Below are positions 8,893-17,113 of a DNA stretch of 37,265 bases, piece by piece. The stretch comes from Rickettsiales endosymbiont of Peranema trichophorum (GTDB taxonomy: Bacteria > Pseudomonadota > Alphaproteobacteria > Rickettsiales > Midichloriaceae), in assembly GCF_004210275.1 (NCBI RefSeq), contig NZ_SCFA01000087.1, positions 1 through 37,265 on the forward strand. Reading direction: 5' to 3'. The number at the start of each line of letters is the position of its first letter. Positions within the stretch are counted from its first letter, which is position 1. Under the pieces are notes generated by a model. The model was not told where the DNA came from. It saw only the letters and a list, made by a program, of their open reading frames with translations, and did no database searches. A program made the position numbers and the translations under genes.

Positions 8893-9824
8893 CAGGACAC
8901 CCTTTGTATTGCTCTTAGTTTAGCCGACCTAGCTCTAGGGTTGGCCTTAACTTCGTTTTGCGTTGGATGCACCACTCCTTTGACTACTAGTGCAAACTTC
9001 TTGTTGCCTACATCTTCTGGCTCCTGGAACTGGCGATACTTATTTTCATGGACACGTTTACCACATGCTTTTACAAATATGTCCTTGACTATTCCATCTT
9101 CCAATGAGTGAAATGTAACGACAACTACCTTACCACCGACCCTTACAAGATTTAATGCTAGATCGATGCCTCTTGTAAGTTGTCCCATTTCATCGTTGAC
9201 GATAATTCTAATCGCTTGAAACGTGCGTGTTGCAGGGTGAATAGAGTCATGGTAACGTCCCACAGATTGCACAATAATGTCAGACAGTGCTTTGGTCGTT
9301 TCTATAGGAGAGGATTGACGCGCGTTAACAATATAGTTTGCAATCTTACGACTCTTTCTTTCACCTCCGTATGTGAAAATGATATGAGATAACTCCTGTT
9401 CAGTATATCGATTTACCACGTCATATGCAGTAAGCTGATTGTCTGTGTTCATTCTCATGTCTAGTTTGCCTTCATGAGTAAATGAAAATCCCCTATGACC
9501 TGTACTGAGCTGCATGCTTGAAACACCAACGTCAAACACTATACCATCTAGATTATTGTCTGGGATATTCGGTATCGCTTGATTTAACTCGCCAAATTCA
9601 CCGTGTACAAATTTAAAACGACTAGAATATTTAAGTATTAAGGGTTCAGCGTATATTTTTACGTCACTGTCCCTATCAAGCGCATATACAAAGCAGTTTG
9701 CATGATTTAATATAGCTTTGGAATAGCCACCAGCACCAAAAGTAGCATCGATATAGGTCATACCATCTTTTGGACTTAAATATTGCAGCATTTCTTGTAG
9801 TAAGACTGGTATGTGGCTTTCCAT
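8892..9824 (-). CDS. rsmH: 16S rRNA (cytosine(1402)-N(4))-methyltransferase RsmH
   Basis: S-adenosylmethionine-dependent methyltransferase that modifies C1402 in the decoding centre of 16S rRNA. The N-terminus has HIPVLLQEML and the SAM-binding motif DATFGAGGYS (about 26-35). Further on are FDVGVSSMQL, the ATRTFQAIRI block and VVVTFHSLEDGIVK, all family hallmarks. 310 residues is the usual length. It lies 15 nt downstream of mraZ and one base into ftsL, in standard dcw order, and is presumably co-transcribed with them. Confidence 0.97.
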   Translation of the reverse strand: MESHIPVLLQEMLQYLSPKDGMTYIDATFGAGGYSKAILNHANCFVYALDRDSDVKIYAEPLILKYSSRFKFVHGEFGELNQAIPNIPDNNLDGIVFDVGVSSMQLSTGHRGFSFTHEGKLDMRMNTDNQLTAYDVVNRYTEQELSHIIFTYGGERKSRKIANYIVNARQSSPIETTKALSDIIVQSVGRYHDSIHPATRTFQAIRIIVNDEMGQLTRGIDLALNLVRVGGKVVVVTFHSLEDGIVKDIFVKACGKRVHENKYRQFQEPEDVGNKKFALVVKGVVHPTQNEVKANPRARSAKLRAIQRVS

Positions 9825-9839
9825 GTTACAGTGCCTCTT

Positions 9840-10310
9840 TTAACTCGCGTTCTCACTTTTCAAAGCGTATGGCTTAAGCACTATCCTTTCTTCCATTGCA
9901 TAAGTTCTGGATTCCTGATAATGCTTTGCAAAGGACTCAGAAGACCAAATTTCAAAAGTGCGTCCCTTTCCTACGAATGTAGCATCTTTCTTGATAGTGG
10001 CGTATTTTAAGAGTTTGTCAGATAGTGTGACTCGTCCCTTGCTATCTATGGTTAGCTTTTCACATCCTCCTAAAATAGCTGTTTCCAACGCGTCTCGTTT
10101 TGAAGAAAATATATCAAGATTCTCTATGTACCCCTGCAGCTCTAGTAGTCGAGCTCCTGTACATACTTCAATAGCCTCGTGAATGAAGGACTGATATGCA
10201 TATACGACGGGTATTGCACTATTCTCAATAAGGGTTCTGAACGTCATTGGAATAGACAATCTGCCTTTATCGTCTAATTTGCTTTCATACGAGGAAACAA
10301 AGATGTCCAT
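9840..10310 (-). CDS. mraZ: Transcriptional regulator MraZ
   Basis: DNA-binding regulator of the division/cell-wall cluster, built of two SpoVT-AbrB-like repeats. The first carries SKLDDKGRLSIP, the second LTIDSKGRVTLS; both keep the DxKGR core. The ATG at 10310 gives the usual N-terminus MDIFVSSYES; an upstream in-frame ATG at 10325 would add five residues. About 70 nt upstream lies a triple TGGGN repeat (10381-10405) typical of MraZ binding sites, so autoregulation of mraZ-rsmH-ftsL-ftsI is likely, and the divergent dgt may be included. Confidence 0.95.
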   Translation of the reverse strand: MDIFVSSYESKLDDKGRLSIPMTFRTLIENSAIPVVYAYQSFIHEAIEVCTGARLLELQGYIENLDIFSSKRDALETAILGGCEKLTIDSKGRVTLSDKLLKYATIKKDATFVGKGRTFEIWSSESFAKHYQESRTYAMEERIVLKPYALKSENAS

Positions 10311-10380
10311 TATAGACTGTAACAAGTTGATGTAATTAATGTCACTTTACACCATTTGAACTAAAAAATATAGTGCTTTT

Positions 10381-10405
10381 TGGGAAGGAGTGGGATAATG
10401 TGGGC
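10381..10405 (+). promoter_or_regulatory. MraZ-type operator: three TGGGN repeats spaced by 5 nt
   Basis: TGGGA (10381-10385), TGGGA (10391-10395) and TGGGC (10401-10405) sit at exactly 10-nt intervals in the 122-bp gap between divergent mraZ and dgt. MraZ is known to bind TGGGN direct repeats separated by 5 nt upstream of its own operon. The repeats read in the dgt direction. The middle repeat overlaps GATAAT (10394-10399), a possible -10 box for dgt. Confidence 0.75.
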
Positions 10406-10432
10406 CAGTAATTTAATAACAAGTTTATAGAA

Positions 10433-11593
10433 ATGGCACTAGCCACATATGCATCAAATGAAGCAAAAAGTCTAGGAAGGATGTTTGTGGAGACATCTAA
10501 CAGCTACTACTCCGTTTACCAACTTGATCGTGAGCGTATAGTGCATGCACTGGCATTTCGGCGTTTGGAGTATAAAACTCAGGTTTTTATCAACTACCTA
10601 GGGGATCACTATAGGACGAGACTGACACATACGTTGGAGGTGACTCATATTGCAAGGATCATCGGCAAAAAGCTTAAACTCAATCAGGATTTGATCGAAT
10701 GTATAGCGCTCGCTCATGATTTAGGACATCCACCGTTTGGTCATTCTGGTGAAGGTGCCCTACAGGAAGTGACTAAAGAGTTTGGTGTAACTTTTGAGCA
10801 CAATGCCCAGGCCCTAAAGGTTTTGACGTTTCTTGAAAAACGATACTTGGACTTTAATGGCCTAAATAGCAGCTGGGAAGTGTTAGAGGGATTAGCTAAG
10901 CATAATGGTCCTTTGCAAGATATTACTGCTTTGCCTGAGGTTTACAGGACGCTTGATGCAGCGCTGAGTCTCAAGTTGCATACATTTGCCTCACTGGAAG
11001 CGCAAGTTGCTTCTTTAGCTGACGACATCGCGTATCTTTGCCATGACATAGACGACGGTATTAGGGCGGATTTCTTCGCCCTTAAAGAATTAGAGGAGGA
11101 AGTACCGGCGTTGAAAGATTTGTGGCACGATTCCAAATTACATCATTTAAAGACAAGCAGCGATATGGTAAAAAATGAGCGTATAGACAAGCTGCAGCAG
11201 TATTTAATTTCAAACTTGGTTCTTGAAACAGAAAGGAAAATCGCTTTTAATAACATTAAAACAGCTGATGACATTCGACTACAACAAGCACCTGTGGGGT
11301 CGTTTTCAGATGAGGTACAGCGCCTTTGTATTGATTTAAAGGGATTTTTAATGAACAGAGTATACAGGCACTACAAGGTCAATCGTATTGCATCGAAAAC
11401 AACCAGAATGATCAAGGACATGTTTTACGAGTTTATGGAAAATCCAAACTGTTTGCCTACGCTATGGTATGAGAAGGTGAAGGGCGCGGAGGAGGGTGAA
11501 AGAGCACTTGTCATTACGGATTATATCGCGGGGATGACGGATCGTTACGCTGTTGAAGAGTACAAGAGGCTTTTTGATCCTTTGCTTTATTAA
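10433..11593 (+). CDS. dgt: Deoxyguanosinetriphosphate triphosphohydrolase-like protein
   Basis: HD-domain phosphohydrolase of the dGTPase family, which cleaves dNTPs to the deoxynucleoside and triphosphate. Metal-binding residues visible are H66 (RTRLTHTLEV), H95-D96 (ALAHDLGHPPFGHSGE) and D197 (SLADDIAYLCHDIDDG). The 386-residue length fits the alphaproteobacterial type-2 subfamily. It is transcribed divergently from mraZ across a 122-bp gap that contains MraZ-type repeats, with a possible -10 box inside them, and it precedes pgi by 19 nt. No strong Shine-Dalgarno precedes the ATG. True substrate preference cannot be read from sequence. Confidence 0.94.
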   Translation: MALATYASNEAKSLGRMFVETSNSYYSVYQLDRERIVHALAFRRLEYKTQVFINYLGDHYRTRLTHTLEVTHIARIIGKKLKLNQDLIECIALAHDLGHPPFGHSGEGALQEVTKEFGVTFEHNAQALKVLTFLEKRYLDFNGLNSSWEVLEGLAKHNGPLQDITALPEVYRTLDAALSLKLHTFASLEAQVASLADDIAYLCHDIDDGIRADFFALKELEEEVPALKDLWHDSKLHHLKTSSDMVKNERIDKLQQYLISNLVLETERKIAFNNIKTADDIRLQQAPVGSFSDEVQRLCIDLKGFLMNRVYRHYKVNRIASKTTRMIKDMFYEFMENPNCLPTLWYEKVKGAEEGERALVITDYIAGMTDRYAVEEYKRLFDPLLY

Positions 11594-11612
11594 GAGTGAT
11601 TTGTAGCGGACA

Positions 11613-12839
11613 ATGTCATTAACAATAACATATCAAAATGCAGATGTTGTAAGACATTGTGAAAAAGCTGCCAAGGTCTTGCAAGCGATTAAGGACCGAA
11701 AAGCATACGACTTGGAATACCAGCTATTTGATTCATCGCTGCAGCGCATATATGGTGAGCTAGAGAATCTAGGCCGACTGTCTGACGAAATTAAGGGGCA
11801 CTATGATTATTTGATAATAATAGGGATGGGAGGAGCAATATTAAATGCCAAATCTGTACTAGGGATTCCTCATTCCTCTGATGTCGCAATTTTGACGATC
11901 GATACGCTTGATCCATGGGTATTGAATGCTATACGGCACCGGGTAGATCTTAATAAAACCGCGTTTCTTGTGATTAGCAAGTCTGGTGAGACTTTAGAAA
12001 CAACATCATTATTGCTGACATGGATTGAGGTCTTGAAGAGGGCAGGGATACGAAACATTGGAAAGTGCTTTCATTTTATTACCTTGCCTGGGGATAATGC
12101 ACTAAGAAAGATTGCACATGAGATGGGGAGCGTCACTTTGGAGCACGTACAAATCGGTGGCAGGTTCGCTACATTTAGCAATATTTCATTATTGCCTGCA
12201 ATGGTTGCAAATATAGACGTTGTGGAGTTGTGCAATGGAGGGGAAGAAATATTAGCAGATTTCTGGAAGCACGAAATAGGGAGCAAGGTTTTTCAAGGTG
12301 CCTATTATCTATCAAGTTCCTACGACACTGGGCACGATATCTGCATTAATATGTCATACCTAGAAAGCTTGCGAGGGTATTTAGAATGGTCAAATCAAAT
12401 CGTTGGTGAAAGTTTAGGTAAGTCCCGGTTTGGTATTACACCGATTGCTGGGAATGGTCCGCAAGATCAACACAGCCAACTGCAACTTTATTTGGACGGA
12501 CCATCTAACAAGTACTTTAACATTTTGTATGCAAAAGACATTACGTGTGATGGTATTCCAAATATTCAATTTGAGGGTGCTGCTAAAGCGATTGATATTG
12601 GGAAGATTTTATCGATACAATATCAATCTATGTGTGACACGTTAAGCGAGCAGCAAATTCCTGTAAGACAACTCCTACTGGATAACCTAGGCGCTAAATC
12701 TTTTGGTGCGCTCATGATGTTGACGATTCTAGAAACCATTACTTTTGGACTTATGAGTGGTGTAAATCCATTTGGACAAGGAGCTGTTGAGAAACTGAAA
12801 GAGCGGGTAAACAAGGAGTGTTCAAAACCCACTCCTTAG
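11613..12839 (+). CDS. pgi: Glucose-6-phosphate isomerase, short form
   Basis: Interconverts glucose-6-phosphate and fructose-6-phosphate in the cytoplasm. Two SIS domains are visible: IGMGGAILNAKSV and SKSGETLETTS in the first, GGRFATFSNISLLPA at the junction, then QIVGESLGKSR (candidate catalytic Glu) and GPQDQHSQLQLYLDGP (catalytic His region) in the second. At 408 residues it is much shorter than the roughly 550-residue E. coli enzyme, but the core motifs are intact, so I read it as a compact subtype rather than a fragment. It follows dgt closely and may share its transcript. It could feed sugar phosphates to the pentose pathway (rpe) or KDO synthesis (kdsA). Confidence 0.93.
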   Translation: MSLTITYQNADVVRHCEKAAKVLQAIKDRKAYDLEYQLFDSSLQRIYGELENLGRLSDEIKGHYDYLIIIGMGGAILNAKSVLGIPHSSDVAILTIDTLDPWVLNAIRHRVDLNKTAFLVISKSGETLETTSLLLTWIEVLKRAGIRNIGKCFHFITLPGDNALRKIAHEMGSVTLEHVQIGGRFATFSNISLLPAMVANIDVVELCNGGEEILADFWKHEIGSKVFQGAYYLSSSYDTGHDICINMSYLESLRGYLEWSNQIVGESLGKSRFGITPIAGNGPQDQHSQLQLYLDGPSNKYFNILYAKDITCDGIPNIQFEGAAKAIDIGKILSIQYQSMCDTLSEQQIPVRQLLLDNLGAKSFGALMMLTILETITFGLMSGVNPFGQGAVEKLKERVNKECSKPTP

Positions 12840-12870
12840 GTTGGTATCAAACTGATTCGCAATTGGGTCG

Positions 12871-15372
12871 TTACAAGTCAAAAACTGCTTCCAATGTATC
12901 CGGAGCAACGCATATTTGATCTATCATGCACTTGTCTATTACAGCTTTGACGTCTGCCATAAATTCATGAGGATATACTCCATGACCCTTGGATGCGTTG
13001 TAGTGCATTTGAGCCAAACTTACAAAATTATCCAACCAAGCTTTTTGATTGTTGACTATGTAGTGCTCTGATTGATAGTGATGCTCTGGATGAAACTGTG
13101 TGGCAAATGCGATACCATTGGTATGTGCATATGACATTGAGATACCATCCTCTGATATAGCGCCTAGTTGAATGTTATTGCCGAGTTTTCCCGGAACAGC
13201 TGCAAAGTGATGGGCGGTATCTCCTTGAAACTTGATGTCTGGAAATTCACAGGTTTTCAATGCATAGAGTTGCTGTGTTTTTGTCATAGCTTGGTAGTGC
13301 GCCAACGTACCTGGTTTATAAATAATAGTATGTTGTCCACCTGCATAACCTTTGAGTGGATGAAGGTAACCATTGTGATGCAATACAAAGTGCTGAGCGC
13401 CTGCACATATACCAAGATAAGGTATGTATAGCTGAGATGTTTTCTCAAGCATCAGCTGATACATATGTTCAATACTTATGTCTGGAGACCATTCGCTCTT
13501 AGAAAACTCTAGCATCCCGGATGGGTAACTATCGCCTCCACCTGGATTAATCCAGGCGCTAAACTGGTCTAGGAAACTGTCTCCACCTTCCTCTATCATT
13601 TTCTTTGTCACTAAATGAAATTCTACATTTGAGTGGTGATGCGTAATTAATCTAGCTGCTGTATTGACTCCCGTTGACCAAAATCCTTCTCCATGACTGA
13701 CACCTATATGCACTTTATCGTTAGATAATACAAGAGAAGCATTTGGTTTAAACAGAACAAAGAGTGGATCTTGTGATAGTGCAAGTACTGCATCTTTGAC
13801 ATTATTAGCTCGAAGGAGGCCGTCCACTACACTCTCGCCGGATGGCAAGATGATATCGACATTGTCGATTCGTGAGAGAATCTCTTCTCCTAGTTTAGTG
13901 ATATGGTCCTTGGGGATGCCATCGTCTGCAATACAAGCGTACAGGAAAAGAACAGAGAAGCCATTATGGGTTGTTGCAGTAACGTTGAAGTTATGCTTGA
14001 TCATATCGATGGCTAGGTCAAACTTGCCGGACAACAGTGCTAGATGTAAAGGGGTGAAGCCATACTTGTTAGTATGCTCGAGATTTCCAAAAGACTCTAC
14101 GGTATTGAGTGTGTTGTTTTTGTCCAGAATCATTAACTCGGATTCTGTAAATTGACTCGCAACATTTTTTGTAATATCTGAAACATCTTTAGCCAAATTG
14201 AATATATCAAAGATCATATTAATCTGCATATAGGTCGCACCATTTGCGCGTAAATGTGTGGTGATCGCCTCTTGTGAAAACGAATTTGGAAACAATTTGC
14301 AGATTTCCATCATATCATATATGTTTGTGAGATGGTCACCTAAAAAAGACATGTAAGTTGATAGCAGTACATTAGTTTTAGCGCCTGCTGCAATCAGCTG
14401 TTTAACAATATCAAGATGTGACTCTTGCAAGGCTGTTTCTAGAACTGTTTCGCCGTCTTCATTGACATAGTTAGGATCTGCACCTTTGCTCAAAGCTAGA
14501 TTTACTAGCGCTGATTGTTTTGCACTTACATAGTCAGGTATATACATACAAGCAAATTTCAGCAGTGTATTTGGTAAGAGTCCGTTTTCCAATAATAGTA
14601 TAGCTATGTCCTGGTGAATCTGCCTTAATAAGAAGGGGTGATCAAACATTTTTGTAAATACAGCATTTAAGTCACATTTATGTTGTAACGCTATAGATAT
14701 TAGTTCTTTTTGCCTTGTGATGGATGTTGCAATAGCATCGTCAGACATTAATGACCCTTTGTTATGGTAAGATAACAGTGGTCGCATCAGTTCTTCAGGT
14801 TGTGAGCTGATGGAAAATATATACTGCACCTTTTGTAGTAAAACTTGGTATACTGTGTTATCTGCATGAGCATATAATACCTTTCCATCATGAAAATTCA
14901 TGATCACCATACCTTCCAACAGAGCATGAAGCATAACATTGTGGTCTATCCCTCTGGATAGTAGAAAGTCTGCTTCTGTAGGGATGATTTCGTATGATTT
15001 GGAGAGCGTTGAAATATTTGCGCCATTTGATATTAAAAAATCCACTAGATGATATTTCTGTTCAACAGAAATATCATCAGAAGTTCTGGATCGTACGCAG
15101 ATTTGAAGAAGCAAATTTGGATTTACATATCTTAGTGCGATATCTAAATGTTCAAGAGACAACAACGACATTGGTAGTTTGATGTTCTGAATATTGTCGC
15201 TGGAGTAGCGTTTCAGAAGAAACTCAAAAGCTTTGATGTTGTTATGGCGCAAAGCAGACGAGATAAGCTCATCAAAAATATACGCATCAAAAGACATGTG
15301 TTCTAGAGCTGTATCAATGTCTATGTTTTTAGCGATAAGGCTGCGAAGGTTGTAAAGATCTATATATTTCAT
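12871..15372 (-). CDS. Ankyrin-repeat protein with C-terminal class-I glutamine amidotransferase/C26-like domain
   Basis: An 833-residue protein. The N-terminal two thirds resemble degenerate ankyrin repeats; the clearest are at about 303-335 (EDGETVLETALQESHLDIVK) and 433-466 (NKYGFTPLHLALLSGKFDLA). From about residue 553 to 785 there is a class-I glutamine amidotransferase fold: an oxyanion-type INPGGGDS at 608-615, nucleophile elbow LGICAGAQ with C656, and QFHPE with H761 and E763, so the Cys-His-Glu triad is complete. Relatives of this domain hydrolyse gamma-glutamyl bonds (peptidase C26, PuuD-like) or supply ammonia to a synthetase partner. No synthetase gene is adjacent. No signal peptide or membrane segment is seen. 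The fusion suggests a protein-targeted hydrolase or deamidase, perhaps a host-directed effector; that is inference. Confidence 0.85.
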   Translation of the reverse strand: MKYIDLYNLRSLIAKNIDIDTALEHMSFDAYIFDELISSALRHNNIKAFEFLLKRYSSDNIQNIKLPMSLLSLEHLDIALRYVNPNLLLQICVRSRTSDDISVEQKYHLVDFLISNGANISTLSKSYEIIPTEADFLLSRGIDHNVMLHALLEGMVIMNFHDGKVLYAHADNTVYQVLLQKVQYIFSISSQPEELMRPLLSYHNKGSLMSDDAIATSITRQKELISIALQHKCDLNAVFTKMFDHPFLLRQIHQDIAILLLENGLLPNTLLKFACMYIPDYVSAKQSALVNLALSKGADPNYVNEDGETVLETALQESHLDIVKQLIAAGAKTNVLLSTYMSFLGDHLTNIYDMMEICKLFPNSFSQEAITTHLRANGATYMQINMIFDIFNLAKDVSDITKNVASQFTESELMILDKNNTLNTVESFGNLEHTNKYGFTPLHLALLSGKFDLAIDMIKHNFNVTATTHNGFSVLFLYACIADDGIPKDHITKLGEEILSRIDNVDIILPSGESVVDGLLRANNVKDAVLALSQDPLFVLFKPNASLVLSNDKVHIGVSHGEGFWSTGVNTAARLITHHHSNVEFHLVTKKMIEEGGDSFLDQFSAWINPGGGDSYPSGMLEFSKSEWSPDISIEHMYQLMLEKTSQLYIPYLGICAGAQHFVLHHNGYLHPLKGYAGGQHTIIYKPGTLAHYQAMTKTQQLYALKTCEFPDIKFQGDTAHHFAAVPGKLGNNIQLGAISEDGISMSYAHTNGIAFATQFHPEHHYQSEHYIVNNQKAWLDNFVSLAQMHYNASKGHGVYPHEFMADVKAVIDKCMIDQICVAPDTLEAVFDL

Positions 15373-15653
15373 ATTTTGTACTGTTTTGTGTTGTCGATAT
15401 GCGTGTTATAACACACAGACGTTACAACAATATTACGCTGACCATGAAAATATCATGAAGTGTCTTCCCTTCTTCAGAGCCAAAAGCGCTGCAGACCAGG
15501 AATATAGCGAGCTTGAAAGAATGACTGACCACAACAAGTTTATACAAACACCTATCTGCACTTTCCATGTTCCCCATTCATTTCTATACTGAGGTCTGGA
15601 ACAGGTGGTCACAAAGTCTTGACTTTGCTACATGGGATTTTTCTAGTGCCTGA
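15373..15653. other. Gap between two minus-strand accessory genes
   Basis: 281 bp without a convincing gene; a 68-codon plus-strand frame at 15386-15592 has no recognisable content. On the minus strand TATAAC near 15400 could be a -10 box for the ankyrin gene. At 15603-15611 AGGTGGTCA faces TGATCACCT at 15651-15659, an inverted repeat with one wobble that brackets a 14-base palindrome (15613-15626) and overlaps the stop of the upstream gene; it could act in transcript 3'-end formation. Confidence 0.35.
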
Positions 15654-16583
15654 TCACCTTTGTGGTGTTTGATTTGGCTTTGTCTCTAGCAATTTGTCCC
15701 TCCATGTTTTTGCCACATTTGTTATCGCTGTGTGGTGCATTTCATACATCCAACTTGGCAGTTTTTTGAAAAATTCTTTAAATTTGTTGGTTCTTTCACC
15801 ATATCTATGGTCGAATCCTCTTTCTTTTTCTCGCATCAAGTTCATCATGTTCTCAATACTTTGAGTTGCAGATACTACATTAGTATCAGATACTACATGA
15901 ATATCTTTTGCCTTCTTATCTGGTAAGGCCTTACTCCATGTATTGAAGTCCGTCTTCTCCTTCCCTGATAACTTTGTCATCAATTTATTAAAGTATCCTG
16001 CCTGTCTCTGACCAATTTTCTCAATATCTGATATAAATTGTTCACCTATTGTATATGTGTGCTGCCCTCTATAACCCTCCCTATGATTGTAAAGTTCATT
16101 TTCTTGATGGTTTGTCACCCCCATCTTTTCTAACGCTTCCATCGCAACTTTGATGTTTTTCTCGTCTGGTGTTAATTCGTCTTTTTTATCCCTCATGTCT
16201 TTGTATGTATTGTTCCAATGGTATATAAAAAGCTCATTATCAAACTGGAAGCTAACTTTTCCATTTTTCTTAATAGGTCTAATCGATTGAGATATGACCT
16301 CTGTTAATACCTTTGCAATATCCTCTTGTTTAGGTACAGGTAGTTCAACTGCAGGTGTATCTTCTGTTGGATCCAGACTACTTACCTCAGGATCAGCACC
16401 TGTTTGGTTCTCCCATTTTTTCTTTCTGTCCAGACGCAGCTGGTCTCTGTAGTCACGCTCCTGCTCTTCTCCTTTTACCGGGACCGTGGGGACATGACCA
16501 TTGCGCTCCTGATCCAATAATGTCTTTGGATAGTAATCCTCCGGCTCCCGGACCTTTGGAGTTGTTTCGCCTCCTTCTCCCAT
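15654..16583 (-). CDS. Hypothetical charged protein, unrecognised
   Basis: A 309-residue soluble protein that I do not recognise. The first 95 residues are rich in Glu, Pro, Lys, Asp and Gly and look disordered; from about residue 85 it becomes mostly helical, with aromatic/basic stretches such as FKEFFKKLPSWMYEMHH near the C-terminus. No signal peptide, membrane helix or enzyme motif is visible. The start is well supported: AAGGGGG sits 6 nt upstream of the ATG. It lies directly upstream, on the same strand, of the ankyrin-amidotransferase gene, with 281 bp between them. A disordered N-terminus plus helical body fits an effector or adaptor, but there is no direct evidence. Confidence 0.75.
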   Translation of the reverse strand: MGEGGETTPKVREPEDYYPKTLLDQERNGHVPTVPVKGEEQERDYRDQLRLDRKKKWENQTGADPEVSSLDPTEDTPAVELPVPKQEDIAKVLTEVISQSIRPIKKNGKVSFQFDNELFIYHWNNTYKDMRDKKDELTPDEKNIKVAMEALEKMGVTNHQENELYNHREGYRGQHTYTIGEQFISDIEKIGQRQAGYFNKLMTKLSGKEKTDFNTWSKALPDKKAKDIHVVSDTNVVSATQSIENMMNLMREKERGFDHRYGERTNKFKEFFKKLPSWMYEMHHTAITNVAKTWRDKLLETKPNQTPQR

Positions 16584-16692
16584 ATATTCCCCCTTATTTA
16601 TTAGTTAGATATCTCGATAATACTACTAAAAGATTAATATATGGTTACTGCAATACATGACGCAGTGCATTTGAAATGACACCTTGCTTAAC

Positions 16693-16769
16693 TGGTGGGT
16701 CTGGGAGGAGTTGAACCTCCGACCTCACGCTTATCAGGCGTGCACTCTAACCACCTGAGCTACAGACCC
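16693..16769 (-). tRNA. tRNA-Ile(GAT)
   Basis: Folds as a canonical cloverleaf on the minus strand. The acceptor stem is GGGTCTG/CAGACCC, the D arm contains GCTCAGGTGGTTAGAGT, the anticodon loop is CTGATAA (anticodon GAT, isoleucine) and the T arm is GGAGG-TTCAACT-CCTCC. The CCA end is encoded (16693-16695). It lies 37 nt downstream of rpmA on the same strand, outside any rRNA operon in this window. Confidence 0.96.
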
Positions 16770-16806
16770 ATTTATATGATGAAGAACGGACTTAAAATAC
16801 TAGCTT

Positions 16807-17097
16807 TTAATTGCAAACAACGGAAGTGGAACAAGAGTCTGTGCAAGAATCCGTCACTGATACAAACACTCTGTTCTTTACACCACGCCTAAAGGTTACA
16901 TAACCGGAACACAGTGCATAAATAGTATGGTCGGTTCCAATACCAACGTTCTTACCACAGTGATATTTGGTACCCCTTTGGCGGACTATAATGTTGCCCG
17001 GAATGACCTTCTGACCACCACACTTTTTAAGGCCTAACCGTCTACCACGCGAATCGCGACCGTTTCTACTACTACCACCACCTTTTTTCGTTGCCAT
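16807..17097 (-). CDS. rpmA: 50S ribosomal protein L27
   Basis: Ribosomal protein near the peptidyl-transferase centre of the large subunit. The N-terminus [20 protein letters not shown] is the conserved L27 tail, followed by [42 protein letters not shown]. It has 96 residues against a usual 85 or so; the extra part is a C-terminal tail rich in Ser, Thr and Cys ([18 protein letters not shown]). It follows rplU by 16 nt in the usual order. The GTPase gene obg, often next, is not here; a tRNA-Ile gene follows instead. Confidence 0.97.
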   Translation of the reverse strand: MATKKGGGSSRNGRDSRGRRLGLKKCGGQKVIPGNIIVRQRGTKYHCGKNVGIGTDHTIYALCSGYVTFRRGVKNRVFVSVTDSCTDSCSTSVVCN

Positions 17098-17113
17098 GTC
17101 TGTACCTATGAAA

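Noticed and set aside
15386-15592. A 68-codon plus-strand frame in the gap beside the ankyrin gene
   Set aside because: No recognisable family, no ribosome binding site, and a cysteine-rich start like random sequence.
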